Shown here in pieces: positions 11,490 to 23,440 of a stretch of DNA of 64,000 bases. How positions within the stretch are numbered: the stretch's first letter is position 1; the number at the start of each line of letters is the position of its first letter. The notes below the pieces were generated by a model. That model made no database searches and was not told the DNA's origin. It worked only from the letters and a program-made list of their open reading frames with translations. Source of the stretch: Hericium rajendrae. Taxonomy: Eukaryota; Basidiomycota; Agaricomycetes; Russulales; Hericiaceae. The stretch is from contig CM065884.1 in the NCBI GenBank assembly GCA_033439255.1, positions 1,922,001 through 1,986,000 on the forward strand. Direction: 5' to 3'. The translations under genes and the position numbers were made by a program.

Positions 11490-14400
11490 TTAAACTCGGA
11501 CGCTCTGAGGAGGCCCCAACGCTGTCCACTCAGGATTTCCAAGAACCACGTTCTCGACAACCAAGCCGGGCTCCATGGCCCAGAGCTTCAGCGTATGCGC
11601 ACCTGTGACCTGGCCCTGGAACGCGATGACAGACGTGTTCCTCCTTGTGCCCGCCATAATGACGCCGTCCCAGTCGGGAGGAAGATCGCCCTCAATGTCA
11701 GCATCAGGAATGGGCTGGACAACCGTCATGTCGCCACCATCAAGCTGAAGAGCGTACTTGATGGGCTTGTCGTGGTAGTTGAGTGCGGGAGACATCGACA
11801 CCGTCACGTTGAGCGAGGTGGAGTTAGCGTCCGTGGGGCCACCAGACGTCGCATTGACCATGGGCCCGAACCAGAAGAAGTCGAATTCGAGGACCGGGCC
11901 CTGTCCGGCATCGAAAGAGTCCATGGTCGGAGGCCAGGCGGTGAGAGCGGTATCGTGGAGTCCGTAGTCGGGAAGCATCGCCCAGGTGGCGTTTGCTCCC
12001 TTGTTCGTGATGCGGGACGCATTGACTGCGTTGATGCTGACGAAGCCCTGGCTCTCGACAAAGTAGCCTGTCAAGTTCTGACCGGAAGGGACGGTCCGCG
12101 GGTCGACTGGGACGGAGAGGTTGACGAAGGCGCGGATGTTGTCTGTAATCGTGATCATGGCCACTTGAGTTACGTTCGCCATGGAAGTGGTCGCGTTGAG
12201 CTTGTCCCAGTCGATCTTGATTTCCGGGCGTACGACTTCGGTGGCATTTCCCGTAAAGTGTCCACTAGACGGCTCGACAGACAACCAGGTAGTATTCGAC
12301 GTGGCATTCCATGAGAAGACACCTGAACCGCCTGGACTGATCTCGAATGTACGTGGTGCGTGCTCGTAACGGTTGACGATGGACATGAAGGGTTGACCGC
12401 AGAACCATCCTACGGAAGGAGAAAGCGTGAGACCTCAAGGAAATAGTACTTCGCTTCGAGGGTCAGCTTACCGAACTCGCAATTGAAGTGAGTGTCACCT
12501 GGCCAGCTGCCCTTGCTGCCTTGAATGGAGACGCGCATCTCAGAGTACATGGGTGTTAATAGCTGTTGAGCCATGTTGCTGAGTGCATCCGGGACCACGC
12601 GAGACACTCTAGGCATAATGTTACGCTTTGGATCACTGTTTAATTTGTCAAACGGAACATCAGCGGCCTGCCAACGCGGGCTATTCAGGAGCACGTACAC
12701 CCAATTTATGTAACCAAAGTGCGTCTGATTCTAGTAGAGATACAGCGATGCAAGACTCGATGAGACATACACTTCGCCTGATGTTTTACATAGGAATACG
12801 TACTGCGAGGCCATTCCATTTGCCATCTAGAAGGCTATTGTACTTGTTCGCGAGCTCTTGATCATGCTCGAGATATTGCTGCGTCAATGTGGCAAAGTAG
12901 TCTGCAGAGCTGCGCGCTTGAATGGAGTACAGGTTGTTCTTCGCCCTGAGTTAGACCAAGCGATAGTTAGCGCCTCACGAATTGATAACAAAAATTGAGC
13001 CCTTACGCAGCGACGTAAGCCTGGTTGTGGTTAGCAGAAGCCAGGGTAGGCCAACCGACGAGCTCATAAAACGCGGCCTGATACTCTAAGGGCAATTTGC
13101 TCTCGATTTCATCAACCAACTCTGTAAGCTCCCCCCATTCGGCCAACACGCGATCCGCCTCGTCATAGGCCGTCACCGACCAAGTGTTCTCGTCCACGGC
13201 CTCGGGCTTGATACGAGAGTTCATCTTGAGGTAGGTCTGAACGATGTGCGCAATGTCCGTGGCATGCTCCGAGCCGAAGGTCTTTGTCGCCCAGCTCTGT
13301 ACCCAAGGTGTGACGGTCGAAAGATTCCATCCCTCAATGTCGTATGCCATGTCCAGACCCATGTTGAGAGGCACCTCAAGGGGCTTGATGTCGGCAACGT
13401 TGAATACCCACATGCGGTCCAAACCGCCCATGTATGCAGCAAGAAGCTGCTCGACCGACCTTCAGACAGATTTGCTTAGTCAACACGCGCGAAGCTGCGC
13501 AATGGAAAGGACCTACTTGACAAGGTTGTTGGTGCCAAGCCACTTGTAAGCACGAGGGTCACCGAAGTATTCAACTTACAGCCATGTTATGGTCAGTGAC
13601 AGCCCGGCACGAATGCGAGTGAAGATGACTTACAGTGGTAATAGATGCCTCCACCACCGGGCCTACAGTGAAGCACGATTTGTCAGGAATTGCGTCGGAT
13701 AACAGTAAGAATAGTCATGCCTGTCCCTCACGTCCGAGCTCAAAACTGTCCTCAAATTGCCGAAGTTGTCGTCAGAGAACAAAATGATCACATCGTCCGG
13801 TACTTTGAGTCCCTGGGCGTAGTATTCCTGTACCTCCTTGTACATGCACCACATCTGAGGCAAAGTCTCCGGAGAGGCTCCGTTGTTGGCATCACTTAAG
13901 ATCTGTCGCTGAGCAGCGACGATGTTTTCGAGCAGTTCCGGGGAGGCACCTACGAGGCCAGTATCACCGTTTCCACGCATGCCCATAGTATACAGAACCT
14001 CATAGGGAGCGGCGCGCTCAGCGCCATATTTCCAATATGATGTGATGGTCTCGTTGTTGGTTGTGGTATCCCAGTCACCTGTCCCAATAGCCCACCATTC
14101 TTGAAAAGCGGAGTCTAATCAGAAACGCGTGAAAGAGCTCAACGCAGAATGGATTATAGACAGACCTGGTGTATTCCTTGCCATAGGTTCCTGATGAGAA
14201 GTGCCATATACGATCCCCATACGATCAGCAAGAATCAAGTTCGGGCCTGCCGTGCCGGTACCGTTGCCCAGTCCGCCATTGAAATATTCGTTAAGACCAG
14301 CAACCGGGAAAGAGTCGGCCCACATCGCCGCTGTATTCCTCTGAATGTCAGCAAGGTAGCAGGAGTAAACCGAATTGAGACTCACGCCAGATATAGTTGG

Positions 14401-15332
14401 CTTTCATTCGCAGCAGAAGCTCGAAAACGTGCTGATAGAACTCGGGAAGGAACGACTGGCTGAGCACATTAAAACCTACACCTGTGCCGAACCTCTTGTT
14501 CGCCCAGCCAGTCAATGCCGGTTGTTCATCATTGATGAACAGAGCACTTCATGATCACGGAATGGGCAATGCGTCGGTCGAGGATTATTTTAGACTTACC
14601 GATATTTGATCGACGGGGGACCGTGGAAGCAATCCGTTTGGTCCAGGAGGTAGAGTTCGTCGTGCTCCTTCGTCGGCACATCGGCAAACCAGACCCAAGG
14701 AGAGACCCCTGCTTGTTCGGACAGCGTGTACCTATATCATGTGTCAATAACGCGATGAGCCTTTGTCGATGCTCGTATGATTTACATAGAATAGATAGTA
14801 CCCCGCTGAAAGCAAAAATGAAAGAGTGAGCTCAATTTGGAGACCATAACGACACTGAGAAAACAACCTTGTCAGCGCCGAAGAAGACCAAAGCCTTGTC
14901 CACGCCGGAAACCGGGTTTTCAACGCTCTGCACTCTCCAGGACTCCCATTGACCTGTAACGCCGTCGGTCTTGATCGAGCCGTTCTTCGCAAGTCCATCA
15001 ACGACAGAGGTCCTATTCAGCGTGCCGACAATCAAAGGAAGACCTTTCGGCGAGTGCTTCGAGATGTCAGACACAGAGCTGATGTTATAGACAGGAACTT
15101 TGACATTGCCGCCAAGGACAGACGCGATGTCGGAGGCGAAGTTGGAAGCGGCGATGTGAACAGCGGGCCAGTCAGATTCGGACGTGAAGATGGTCGGCAA
15201 GGATGATTTCGATGCGAGCAAGGTAGCAGAGCCGTTCGGCTTAGAGGTGGACAGACATTGTGGAACTGCCGCGATTGCGCTCTGCGAAACCAGAGGGAGG
15301 AGGAGCACAAGTGCTGAAAGCATGCGATGCAT
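11490..15332 (-). CDS. Secreted GH115 xylan alpha-1,2-glucuronidase
   Basis: GH115 enzymes release 4-O-methyl-glucuronic acid side groups from glucuronoxylan. The start (complement of 15330-15332) gives MHRMLSALVLLLPLVSQSAIA, a clear signal peptide. Mature sequence follows with SESDWPAVHIAASNF, ALVFFGADK, GTIYSIYDIG, YRGVLFINDEQPALTGWA, LRMKANYIWRNTAAMWA, HQEPMARNTP, DDVIILFSDDNFGNLR, GGGGIYYHFEYFGDPRAYKW and MGGLDRMWVFNVADIKPLE, all characteristic of the family. The C-terminal beta-rich domain is in the exon 11490-12386 and ends GNPEWTALGPPQSVRV. Many Asn-X-Ser/Thr sites fit secretion. Around a dozen introns are present. The roughly 970-residue length fits. The product supports hemicellulose breakdown by a wood or litter decayer. 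Confidence 0.92.
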
Positions 15333-17138
15333 CCTGGCGAAGGACGAGTGGACAGAAGGCAGGCTCGACAAGCCCTAGTCGCTGCTTTCACCTGGTCTTC
15401 TGGAGATCAGATGTGCTCAGTCGTATAAATATGAGCGGAGAGGTTCGCGACAGCTGCCCCGCCGAAAGAGATGCGGTCCGCTCGGTCCGCCATTTACAGC
15501 ATGACGATCAGAGCGAAACCCAAACTCAGCGGTGAGGAGGCGCTAGGAGGGCAGAAGCTTGGCGAAAGCGAGAAAGAAGCAGAATCAACAACTATTGCAT
15601 CAGTTCCGGCTGTCTGGAGACTTACCTTCTTTGAATGCAGAGCCCCGCATCAAGCTGTCAAGTGATCCAGATTTCGTATGCGACATTGAACGTGCCGGAA
15701 TTGCCGCTATTTTGCATAGATAATGGGTCTGGAAGGTGGGAGGATAGACAACGTCAGCCATCAAGTGAGCGACTGATCCTGAAGGAAAGGAAAGAAGAAA
15801 TGGCCCATGTGACTATATTATGTACTGTATATCCTCTGGATCGTCGGGCAGGCATGACATTAAATTTTCTACCCAGCTGCTCTGGATATATCATGATGTC
15901 GAGCTCACGCTTGTCTGTTGTACGTGCACGGTTGCAGGACAATAGTTTTACGTTTCTGCTTACCGGGAGTGTCCAAGTTTTGAGGTGTTCCGTGTGCCCT
16001 AGTCCGCCGGGATATCATCAAGACACATGCAACTGCAAGGCCGCCAGAAACTCACTCATGATGGAAAGCCGGCGCCTGGGGTATTAAGTCCGGATCGTCG
16101 GTCTCGTGGGACCATACAACAGTCTGCAAGACACTCAATGGAGCCAGCTGGGATCTCTCAGCGCCAACAATAACATGTGATCTATGCATGAAGATGAGGC
16201 CGTCAACAAACTCAACTCGATCAATCTGGATGGGAAATAGCAGAAACAACCTCACCTGCTCACACAGCTGACCATTCCCTGCATATAACCAGTGTCATAC
16301 AGTTTCCGACCCTTCAGCTCGGTTCGCCATGATTATAGGAACGTGCGGACGAAAGGCTTCGTCGCTAGTGTTTGTTCGGAGAGTTCAAAATGTGCGAGGG
16401 TTGAGATAAAGATATTATATTTCGCGTTAGTAGACCCTACTAGTCGATAACACGCTCAGTTTCAAAAAACCTGTAGTGACCGTGCCCATTGTTTACTGAG
16501 GAACTGCCATATCTATAATCATCATAAAAATGCCATTATTCACATACAAAGGGCAGACATACGCACGTTCATTCTGTACCAGGCGAAGGAGTCAGGATAG
16601 TCGATACGGTTATGTACATACCTAAGCCATTCGGACTCGAACTATTCGGCTGGGAGACCATTAGCAATATTCGACAGACCGCCTCATGTTCGATCTAACA
16701 TCAGGAACGTCTTCAGCAGCTGATTCTGCCTTCGTAAAGCCAATAGAAGTGATGGTGGGTGGACCACGGAGACCGTCGTGAGGCTGAACGACAGTCACCA
16801 AAAGCGCTGGTCAAGGGGCGTCCGGAATCAGAATTCATGAAAACGACTACCCCCAACTGCAGGCCCCCGCAAAACCGCTACCATGACTATAAATGGAAAA
16901 AACTTAAAAGCCTGCTTCCCGAAGTCTTTACGTCGTGCTTGGGCGCTTTCCGGCAGACTCGGCTGGCATCAGCAGCAACGAAAGTCGGAATGGTGTTTGA
17001 AGCATTGATTCATAATGGTAGCAGCACAAATCGCGAAAATATTTAAGTCCTTTACATGAAGAAAATGATATAGAACACCGATTTTCACCACTTTATCCCA
17101 GGACGAACAAGCCTCCGAGAGCAATTCACTACGCAGGG

Positions 17139-17183
17139 GAGACCGACACCGCGATTATTCACCAGCGTTTCTCCAACGGCGAC
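17139..17183 (+). repeat. 45-bp direct repeat upstream of UBA3, copy 1
   Basis: The word begins GAGACCGACACCGCGATTAT and ends CAACGGCGAC. A perfect second copy lies at 17213-17257. The period is 74 bp with a GC-rich 29-bp spacer between copies. Confidence 0.9.
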
Positions 17184-17212
17184 AAAAGTGGATGCCGCGT
17201 ACGCGCCGCCGC

Positions 17213-17257
17213 GAGACCGACACCGCGATTATTCACCAGCGTTTCTCCAACGGCGAC
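17213..17257 (+). repeat. 45-bp direct repeat upstream of UBA3, copy 2
   Basis: Perfect second copy of the word at 17139-17183. It ends 70 bp before the UBA3 start codon, so both copies fall in the core promoter or 5' UTR of UBA3. Confidence 0.9.
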
Positions 17258-17327
17258 GAGCACTTCACCCTTTCTGTCTTTCTCCTTTCAGTTGATCGAC
17301 CACTGCGACGCGTCAAGGAATCGTACC

Positions 17328-19009
17328 ATGGCAGCTGTAGTGAACGGCAACCCTTCGTCCGGAGACTGGCACGATCGCTACTACGACGTTGATCAGATCC
17401 TGGACAGGCCGGGCCCTCGAACAGACCCTTCGTTCATGGCGGGGGATGGGGTAAGCAGTCATCTGTTGGGATCTATACTTTGAATTCCAGCCACATGATG
17501 ATCATCGTCTCAGGTGAAAGACTTTCTACGTAACCAGTGCAAGATCCTTGTTATTGGCGCGGGTGGACTAGGATGTGAGATCCTGTCCAACCTTGCGCTC
17601 ACTGGATTCAAAGACATCCATGTGATTGATATGGATACCATCGACATTAGCAATCTTAACAGACAGTTTCTGTTCAGGTGTGTGTCCTTTGATCTCAAAC
17701 GCGCGTTTTCCTAACGTGCTTTCCGACTCAAGACAAAAGGATGTCGGACAGCCCAAGGCGATCGTTGCAGCCGAATATATCATGAAGCGTGTCCCTGGCG
17801 TGAAAGTGACACCGTGCGTGATGACCTCTATAAATGTGTTGCTGTCTGTATTTATGGCTGCCTAAGGTATTATGGGAAGATTCAGGACAAAGATGACGAT
17901 TATTACATGCAGTTCAACCTCGTCATATGCGGTCTCGACTCCGTAGAAGCCAGAAGATGGATTAACGCGACGCTCGTAAATCTGGTAGACCCAGACATCC
18001 CCGAGAGTTTGAAGCCACTCATCGACGGTGGAACAGAAGGTTTGGTCATCACCTCTGAAAATGCGGGACATCATTTTGAATCGGTGATACAGGTTTCAAG
18101 GGCCAGGCGCGTGTCATTCTGCCGACTGCGACTTCATGTTACGAGTGCTCTCTGGACATGTTGAACAAACCTACCGCATTCCCCATTTGCACAATCGCCA
18201 ACACCCCTCGTCTCCCCGAGCATTGCATAGAATGGGCCTCTGTCTTGGAGTGGCCCCGCGTGCAAGGAGGTGCGTCCATTTTGCCTATAGTGTGTCCTCG
18301 ATTAAATGGTTAACTAAGAATGCAGACAAGAAAATGGACACCGACGATCCCGAACACATCAACTGGCTGTATACCGTTGCTTCTGCTAGAGCCAAAGAGT
18401 TCAAGATAGAGGGCGTCACTTGGTCACTGACGCAAGGCGTTGTGAAGAACATCATTCCGGCCATCGCATCGACGAATGCCATTATAGCTGGTGCGCTCTT
18501 TCCATTATGAACTCGGACGCATATAGCTAATAAAACGATAGCATCTTGTTGTAACGAGGCGTTTAAGATTGCGACGACTTCTGCGGCATACCTTAATAAC
18601 TACTTCATGCTCATCGGCACGGAGGGCGTGTACTCGTATACATTCGAGCACGAGAGACGCGATGACTGCCCTGTGTGCGGTGGAGAATCGTTCGACATCA
18701 TTGTCTCTCGGGACTGGACCGTCGACAGGCTTATCGAAATGCTGGTCGAGAAACAGGATATGTGAGTGTCAGGTTCGCATGCCGTCTGTCTTGTCTCATG
18801 CATCGGTCCTCTTTTCTAGCCAGATCAAGAAGCCATCCTTGTCCACGCCGACGAAGCAGATCTACTTCCAAGCACCCCCACAGCTCGAAGAGGCGACGCG
18901 ACCAAACTTGGAGAAGAAAGTCTCGGACTTGGTTCCGGACGGAGGGGAGGTCACAGTCACCGCGAGCTCTTTGCCGTTCAGCTTGTCTCTGAGGATCACA
19001 TACTCTTAG
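17328..19009 (+). CDS. UBA3: NEDD8-activating enzyme E1 catalytic subunit
   Basis: UBA3 pairs with ULA1/APPBP1 to adenylate NEDD8/Rub1 and pass it to Ubc12, which activates cullin ligases. The start gives [20 protein letters not shown]. The Rossmann nucleotide-binding motif reads [18 protein letters not shown], then [37 protein letters not shown] and [17 protein letters not shown] follow. The catalytic cysteine is in [13 protein letters not shown]. Cysteine pairs in YECSLD and DDCPVCGGE fit the structural zinc site. The C-terminal exon ([18 protein letters not shown]) is the Ubc12-binding ubiquitin-like domain. Seven or so introns of about 50-60 bp are seen, such as the one ending just before 17515. 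The gene looks intact. Confidence 0.95.
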
Positions 19010-19180
19010 TCTAGAAGCCAGATGCCCTCCGCTGTCGTCACACTGTATTGTTGTTGTATATCACTTTGTCGAGCTACTTCTAACTCTGGACCTCATCATA
19101 CCAGAGTGTCTGGATAGACATTTGGACTAATCAGGATAACTACATACTTTGCTCTCGTTGAAGAGCCATACAGAACCGTA

Positions 19181-21214
19181 TTACAAGCGTGGCTCGAAGA
19201 TTAGAGTGACTGGATCCTCAGGCAGAGTCTCGCCGTAAATCTGCTCTGGCCCGCAAGTGCCATTCTTCTCCGGAACCTTCGGATTGAGATTACGAACCAG
19301 GGATGCAACAACGATCTGACGGCGACAGAGTCGAATTCGAGGTGACAGTCAGTAATTCGGACGATTAGAATACTCAGGAGAGAACAGACCCTCAAAATCA
19401 TTTGGGCGAGACTATCAAGTATCGTCAGACAGATATGGTGCAGGAAATCCTAAAGACGTACTTCTCGCCAGCACACATTCGGCTGCCGTATCCAAACGAC
19501 ATGAGCTGCACCTGTCAGATGCAAATTCATTTCAATGCAAGAAAAGATGCCGTAGATTCCAACCTTCTCAGGAACTGCTTCTTGCAACCATCGGGTGGGG
19601 TCGAACGTCCCGGGAGATGGGTATATCTCCTCTTGTCGGTTTACACTCCGAGTAATTGTTCCGACAACCGTTCCCGGCGGGATGTCGTAACCAAATACAT
19701 TAAGACCCGTGTCTGGAACTACGCGGGGGAGGTATGCTATCACGGCCGAGCCATACAGACGCAGCGCTGGTGATTTATCTTTTCAAAAGATCCGGTCAAG
19801 ATTCATGAGACTGAACTCACATTCCTGCAGGACAGCCGTCAAGTAAGGTAGCGACCTCAACGTCTGAATGTCAGGTATGGTCTCGGAGTCAGGCATGACG
19901 GTGTCCAGTTCCGCTTGAAGCTTCTTCAGGACTTCTGGATGCCGAGCCACACTCCAAAGAACATATGAGATGATTGTAGCGGTGCAGTTTATGCCAGCCA
20001 AGCTGTTCGTCGTCAGCAGCCCGCAATGTATGAACATTGCCTTACAACTCACAAATGGTCCCCCGTTTCTGCAACTTTGGTATCTTCAGATATAGCAGTG
20101 CTCTCTGCGAGTCTTGATACCAGAGGCTTGCGATACGAGCTGTCAGACGACCCCGTTTCCATAGTCTTATATACTTGCTGGATCCGCTCGCGAATGAACT
20201 ACGTGACAATGGGATTGAGTGTGCAAGATCGTTGGATGAGAGATAGGAACTTGACACACGTCTGTGTAGAACTCTGGTGCTCTGATTAGCCTCTGCCAAG
20301 GAGGGTACGGAATACGACACAATAGCGCCCATATCCATGGATGGCAATTATATTGCTGCTGCACTGTCAATATACTATGCCGATCGCACAACTGTGCGGA
20401 GACCTTACCAGCAGCTGGGATAATAGAACTTCACGAACGGTGTCCGTTATTGGATATTTCTCCCGGTTCGCCCAGGCCTTCAGGGCCTCACCCTTGAGCT
20501 CAAAGACAACCCGAAGCATGATATCGGTCTGAGCGGAGGTTAGGTGAAGGCGGCATACGTCCGAGGCTCAGACTCGGACTGACCAAAAGGTGCCGAAGCA
20601 TCTTCATGCAGTCAAAGGACTCATGGCCTTCAAGGTCGAGCAGATTGCGCATCAGTTCATTCGCTGTGTCTCGCATCTCCGGTTGGAATTTATCTGAGAA
20701 ACAGGGTTCACTATCACGTGTATGAACGTCGGAAGGACGACTCACCGATGTTATTGGAGATGTAGTGAGGAGCCTGAACTCTGCGGATAACCGCGTGTTC
20801 TGCAGAACCTCTGTATGCTGATCAGTATCCTAGCGACGTAACAAAAATGTACGCATTTAGCCAGGCCTACAGCGTACAGACGGCCGTGTCGATGCCGTTG
20901 ATCTTAAACATCTTGTACCAATCGCCTTTATCGAATTTAGCCTTTCCGTAGATCAGCTTCGTAGTGCCTCCATCGACAATTACGATCCTATTCGGCGCGA
21001 TGCGCACGATCGGCCCATATTTCTTCACGAGGGAGTGAATGGCGAAAGCTTGTTGCAGCTCGGAAGAGAAGGGCCGGAGCCAAAGGGCAGAGATTGCAGC
21101 ATACCAGGGTCCCGGAATTGAACGCAAGGGATGGAAATAAAGGCGGTAGATGCATATAGCAACGGCGTAGGCTGCCGGGCATAAGAGCAACAAATCACTG
21201 TAGGTGTTCAGCAT
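19181..21214 (-). CDS. Cytochrome P450 monooxygenase
   Basis: A membrane-anchored heme monooxygenase. The start chosen is the first ATG in the first exon (complement of 21212-21214), giving MLNTYSDLLLLCPAAYAVAI as the membrane anchor, then the proline hinge HPLRSIPGPWYA. The I-helix is in LAGINCTATIISYVLWSVAR. The K-helix reads LQE|ALRLYG across an intron (ExxR). PSPGTFDPTRWL is the PERF-region motif, and the heme loop FGYGSRMCAGEK carries the axial cysteine. The last exon ends LIFEPRL with the stop at 19181-19183. The gene has many small exons, as is usual in basidiomycete P450s. Substrate cannot be told. No metabolic partner gene is adjacent. Confidence 0.9.
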
Positions 21215-21748
21215 CGCCAAAGAAAGTTCCCTGGAGGCCAAGATAGCAGCGCAGAGGCAACCGACTAGGCCTGGAGTATCGAGTGTATATAAGACTCACT
21301 TTAGAGATACGGAGAGATGGAAGAAGTCTTGGAAGTCACGTTAGGAGTTTTCTGTATCCCAATCAGCATAATGTCCAGTCAGATATGCGCGTTTCACAAG
21401 CGTCTCTTTCTGCTATCTGGCTTCGTGAGCCCAATATTGGTCTGCGCAACTCACACGTGGTGGAGCAAGCCATCTCAAACGTGTTCTGTAGATAAGAGGG
21501 ACAGAAAGTGTGGCATACAATATCAATGTGAAGTGGTACAACAGTTGGAACTCACGAATATGATATATCTCATTGTCGCTGAGCAACAAGAACGAGTTGT
21601 TGACTTGTCGACAATCGAAAATACGATGACTAAGCATCGGCTGTATTCTTGGCGCCTCGACCTCGACCGCGCCTGCGACAGCCTTCAGCTTCACCACTCA
21701 TCCTCTACACTCTTCAGCTCACACGGTCTTCCTTGTTTATATATTATA
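21215..21748. other. Divergent promoter region, P450 and SLT11
   Basis: The two flanking genes both start here. A TATATAAG word is at about 21288-21295, some 75 bp upstream of the P450 ATG, and an AT-rich word TATATATTATA directly precedes the SLT11 ATG. Open frames on both strands have no recognisable content. Confidence 0.4.
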
Positions 21749-23048
21749 ATGCCGCCGAAAGCTGATATCAACAAGGCAGGCTGGGAGCAGAGTGAATTTC
21801 CCATTCTTTGCGAGACTTGTGAGTTCTATAGTTCTATTCTGTCTTTGTCACGAACAAGGTTTGACTTGACGTTTTCGAAGGCTTGGGCGATAATGCGTTC
21901 GTGCGCATGGTACGTTTCTTTCAATTTGCGAATGATTCATTAGGGCTGACCGCCGTCATATAGTCAAAGCAGGAATATGGACGGTCATGCGGGACCTGCG
22001 CACGGCCCTTCACCGTCTTCCGCTGGAACCCGGGCACGGGCATGCGCTTCAAGACGACCGTGATCTGCCAGACATGTGCGAAGATCAAGAATGTGTGCCA
22101 GACGTGCCTTCTGGACTTGGAGTACGGTCTTCCGACACAAGTTCGCGACACCGCGCTTGCGCTACAGCACGAGGCGCCGACGAGCGAGATCAACCGCGAG
22201 TACTACGCCCAGAATCTGGAGGGCAAGGTGCGTTGAGCATTTTGATGGTTATGGGCGGAAGGCTGATTTTGTTTGGCTAGCTGGAGGGCAACCAGAGCTT
22301 GCTGGACTCAGGCAGGGCGTCGTCTGCGGGGAAGGAGATGTTGAAACAGCTGGCGCGCACCGATCCTTACTACAAGCGCAACCGCCCACACGTCTGCTCG
22401 TTCTTCGCGAAAGGCGAGTGCACACGCGGAAACGAATGCCCATACCGGTGAGTTCCAGCGTGTAATACTGCCTACCCAATGTATTGACATCAAACGTTTA
22501 GGCATGAGAAGCCAGTCGAGAACGACTTGTCGAAACAGAATATTCAAGATCGTTATCATGGGAACAATGACCCCGTAGCCCGTAAGATCATGTCTACACA
22601 TGCCGTCAATCAGGGACTGCAGCCGCCCGAAGACCCCAATGTCGTATGTGTCGTCATGCTTGGTCGTGTATTCAGATATTAACGTGTATCCCAGATGTCG
22701 CTTTTCCTGGCTGCGCTTCCGGCAGAGGCTACAGAGGCTACTGTCAGAACTCGCGTTCTGCATTCTCTTCCCATGATCCAACCTTCCCAAGTGCGCTCCA
22801 TCGTGCATGTCGCTAAGTCAAGGTAAGTTTTAGTCTCCCTAATCACTGCGGAACTTCCTGACGTGTGTTCCAGATGTGCGTTTATTAACTTCAAAGATCG
22901 CGCCAGCGCAGAGCGCGCTGCAGAAGCTTGGGCGAACGGTCTTGATATGGACGGCGATCGATTAACCGTGCGATGGGGCAGGAGCAAAAATGGATCAGCC
23001 ACGAAGCCTGGAGGTTCTGCCTCTGTCGCTCAAGCTGTCACAGCATGA
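21749..23048 (+). CDS. SLT11: Pre-mRNA splicing factor SLT11/ECM2 (RBM22)
   Basis: The ortholog of yeast Ecm2/Slt11 and human RBM22 binds U6 snRNA and helps shape the spliceosome active site. The start gives [21 protein letters not shown] cysteine-rich N-terminal block reads [55 protein letters not shown] finger follows: [21 protein letters not shown] (split in the gene by an intron near 22449), then [15 protein letters not shown]. The C-terminal RRM spans [16 protein letters not shown] to [14 protein letters not shown]. Its first strand, LFLAALP, departs from the usual LYVGGL. The protein ends shortly after, at SVAQAVTA. Five or six introns are visible. The gene appears intact. Confidence 0.94.
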
Positions 23049-23440
23049 TTGCATGTTTTCATATAGCTGCTGGGGTGTGTAGGATACTGTGTGCCATTAT
23101 ATTTCTGTTAATCGCTACTTATCTGTAGCTCTTGCGTATCATGCCAATCGTATGCGGACGATATGAGCTACACTTGACTGACTGGATTAAATTTGTTCGA
23201 ATCTAACAGAATGAACATTGTATGAGATATGAGATATATTGAAAGTCAAGCATGCCGGCATCAGGACTGTGCCGATTTCATCATACTTCCTTCACCAGCA
23301 ACTTTCTCGAGGCTCGCGAACTTCTCTATGAATTGAATGTCGACGGGTGAGATACTAGACGATACATCGTTGGCCCAAGGAACCGCATACTGCTACAGGA
23401 TAAAGTGCTCCAGTCTTTCCAAAGCGATCAAAAGTCTATC
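23049..23440. other. Intergenic region between converging 3' ends
   Basis: The SLT11 and DUF726 genes end here tail to tail. AT-rich DNA with no recognised gene, repeat or RNA. A GTTCGAATC word near 23193 looks like a tRNA B box but has no partner A box or acceptor stem. Confidence 0.5.

Larger units (their letters stand above)
15333..17327. other. 2 kb gap between the GH115 gene and UBA3
   Basis: The genes on both sides start here, so the gap holds two promoters. Close to the GH115 start there is a TATA-like AT-rich word near 15421-15432, about 90-100 bp upstream of the ATG. The longest open frame, 15635-16087 on the plus strand, has no recognisable motif and no supporting splice structure; I do not call it a gene. 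A 45-bp direct repeat near 17.2 kb is listed separately. Confidence 0.45.

Noticed and set aside
11481-12314. 277-codon plus-strand frame
   Set aside because: Antisense of the last GH115 exon; the GH115 reading is supported by family motifs.
15635-16087. 150-codon frame upstream of the GH115 gene
   Set aside because: No motif, no splice structure and no family resemblance; likely chance.
23178-23215. Possible tRNA B box (GTTCGAATC)
   Set aside because: No matching A box, no acceptor stem and no cloverleaf could be drawn around it.
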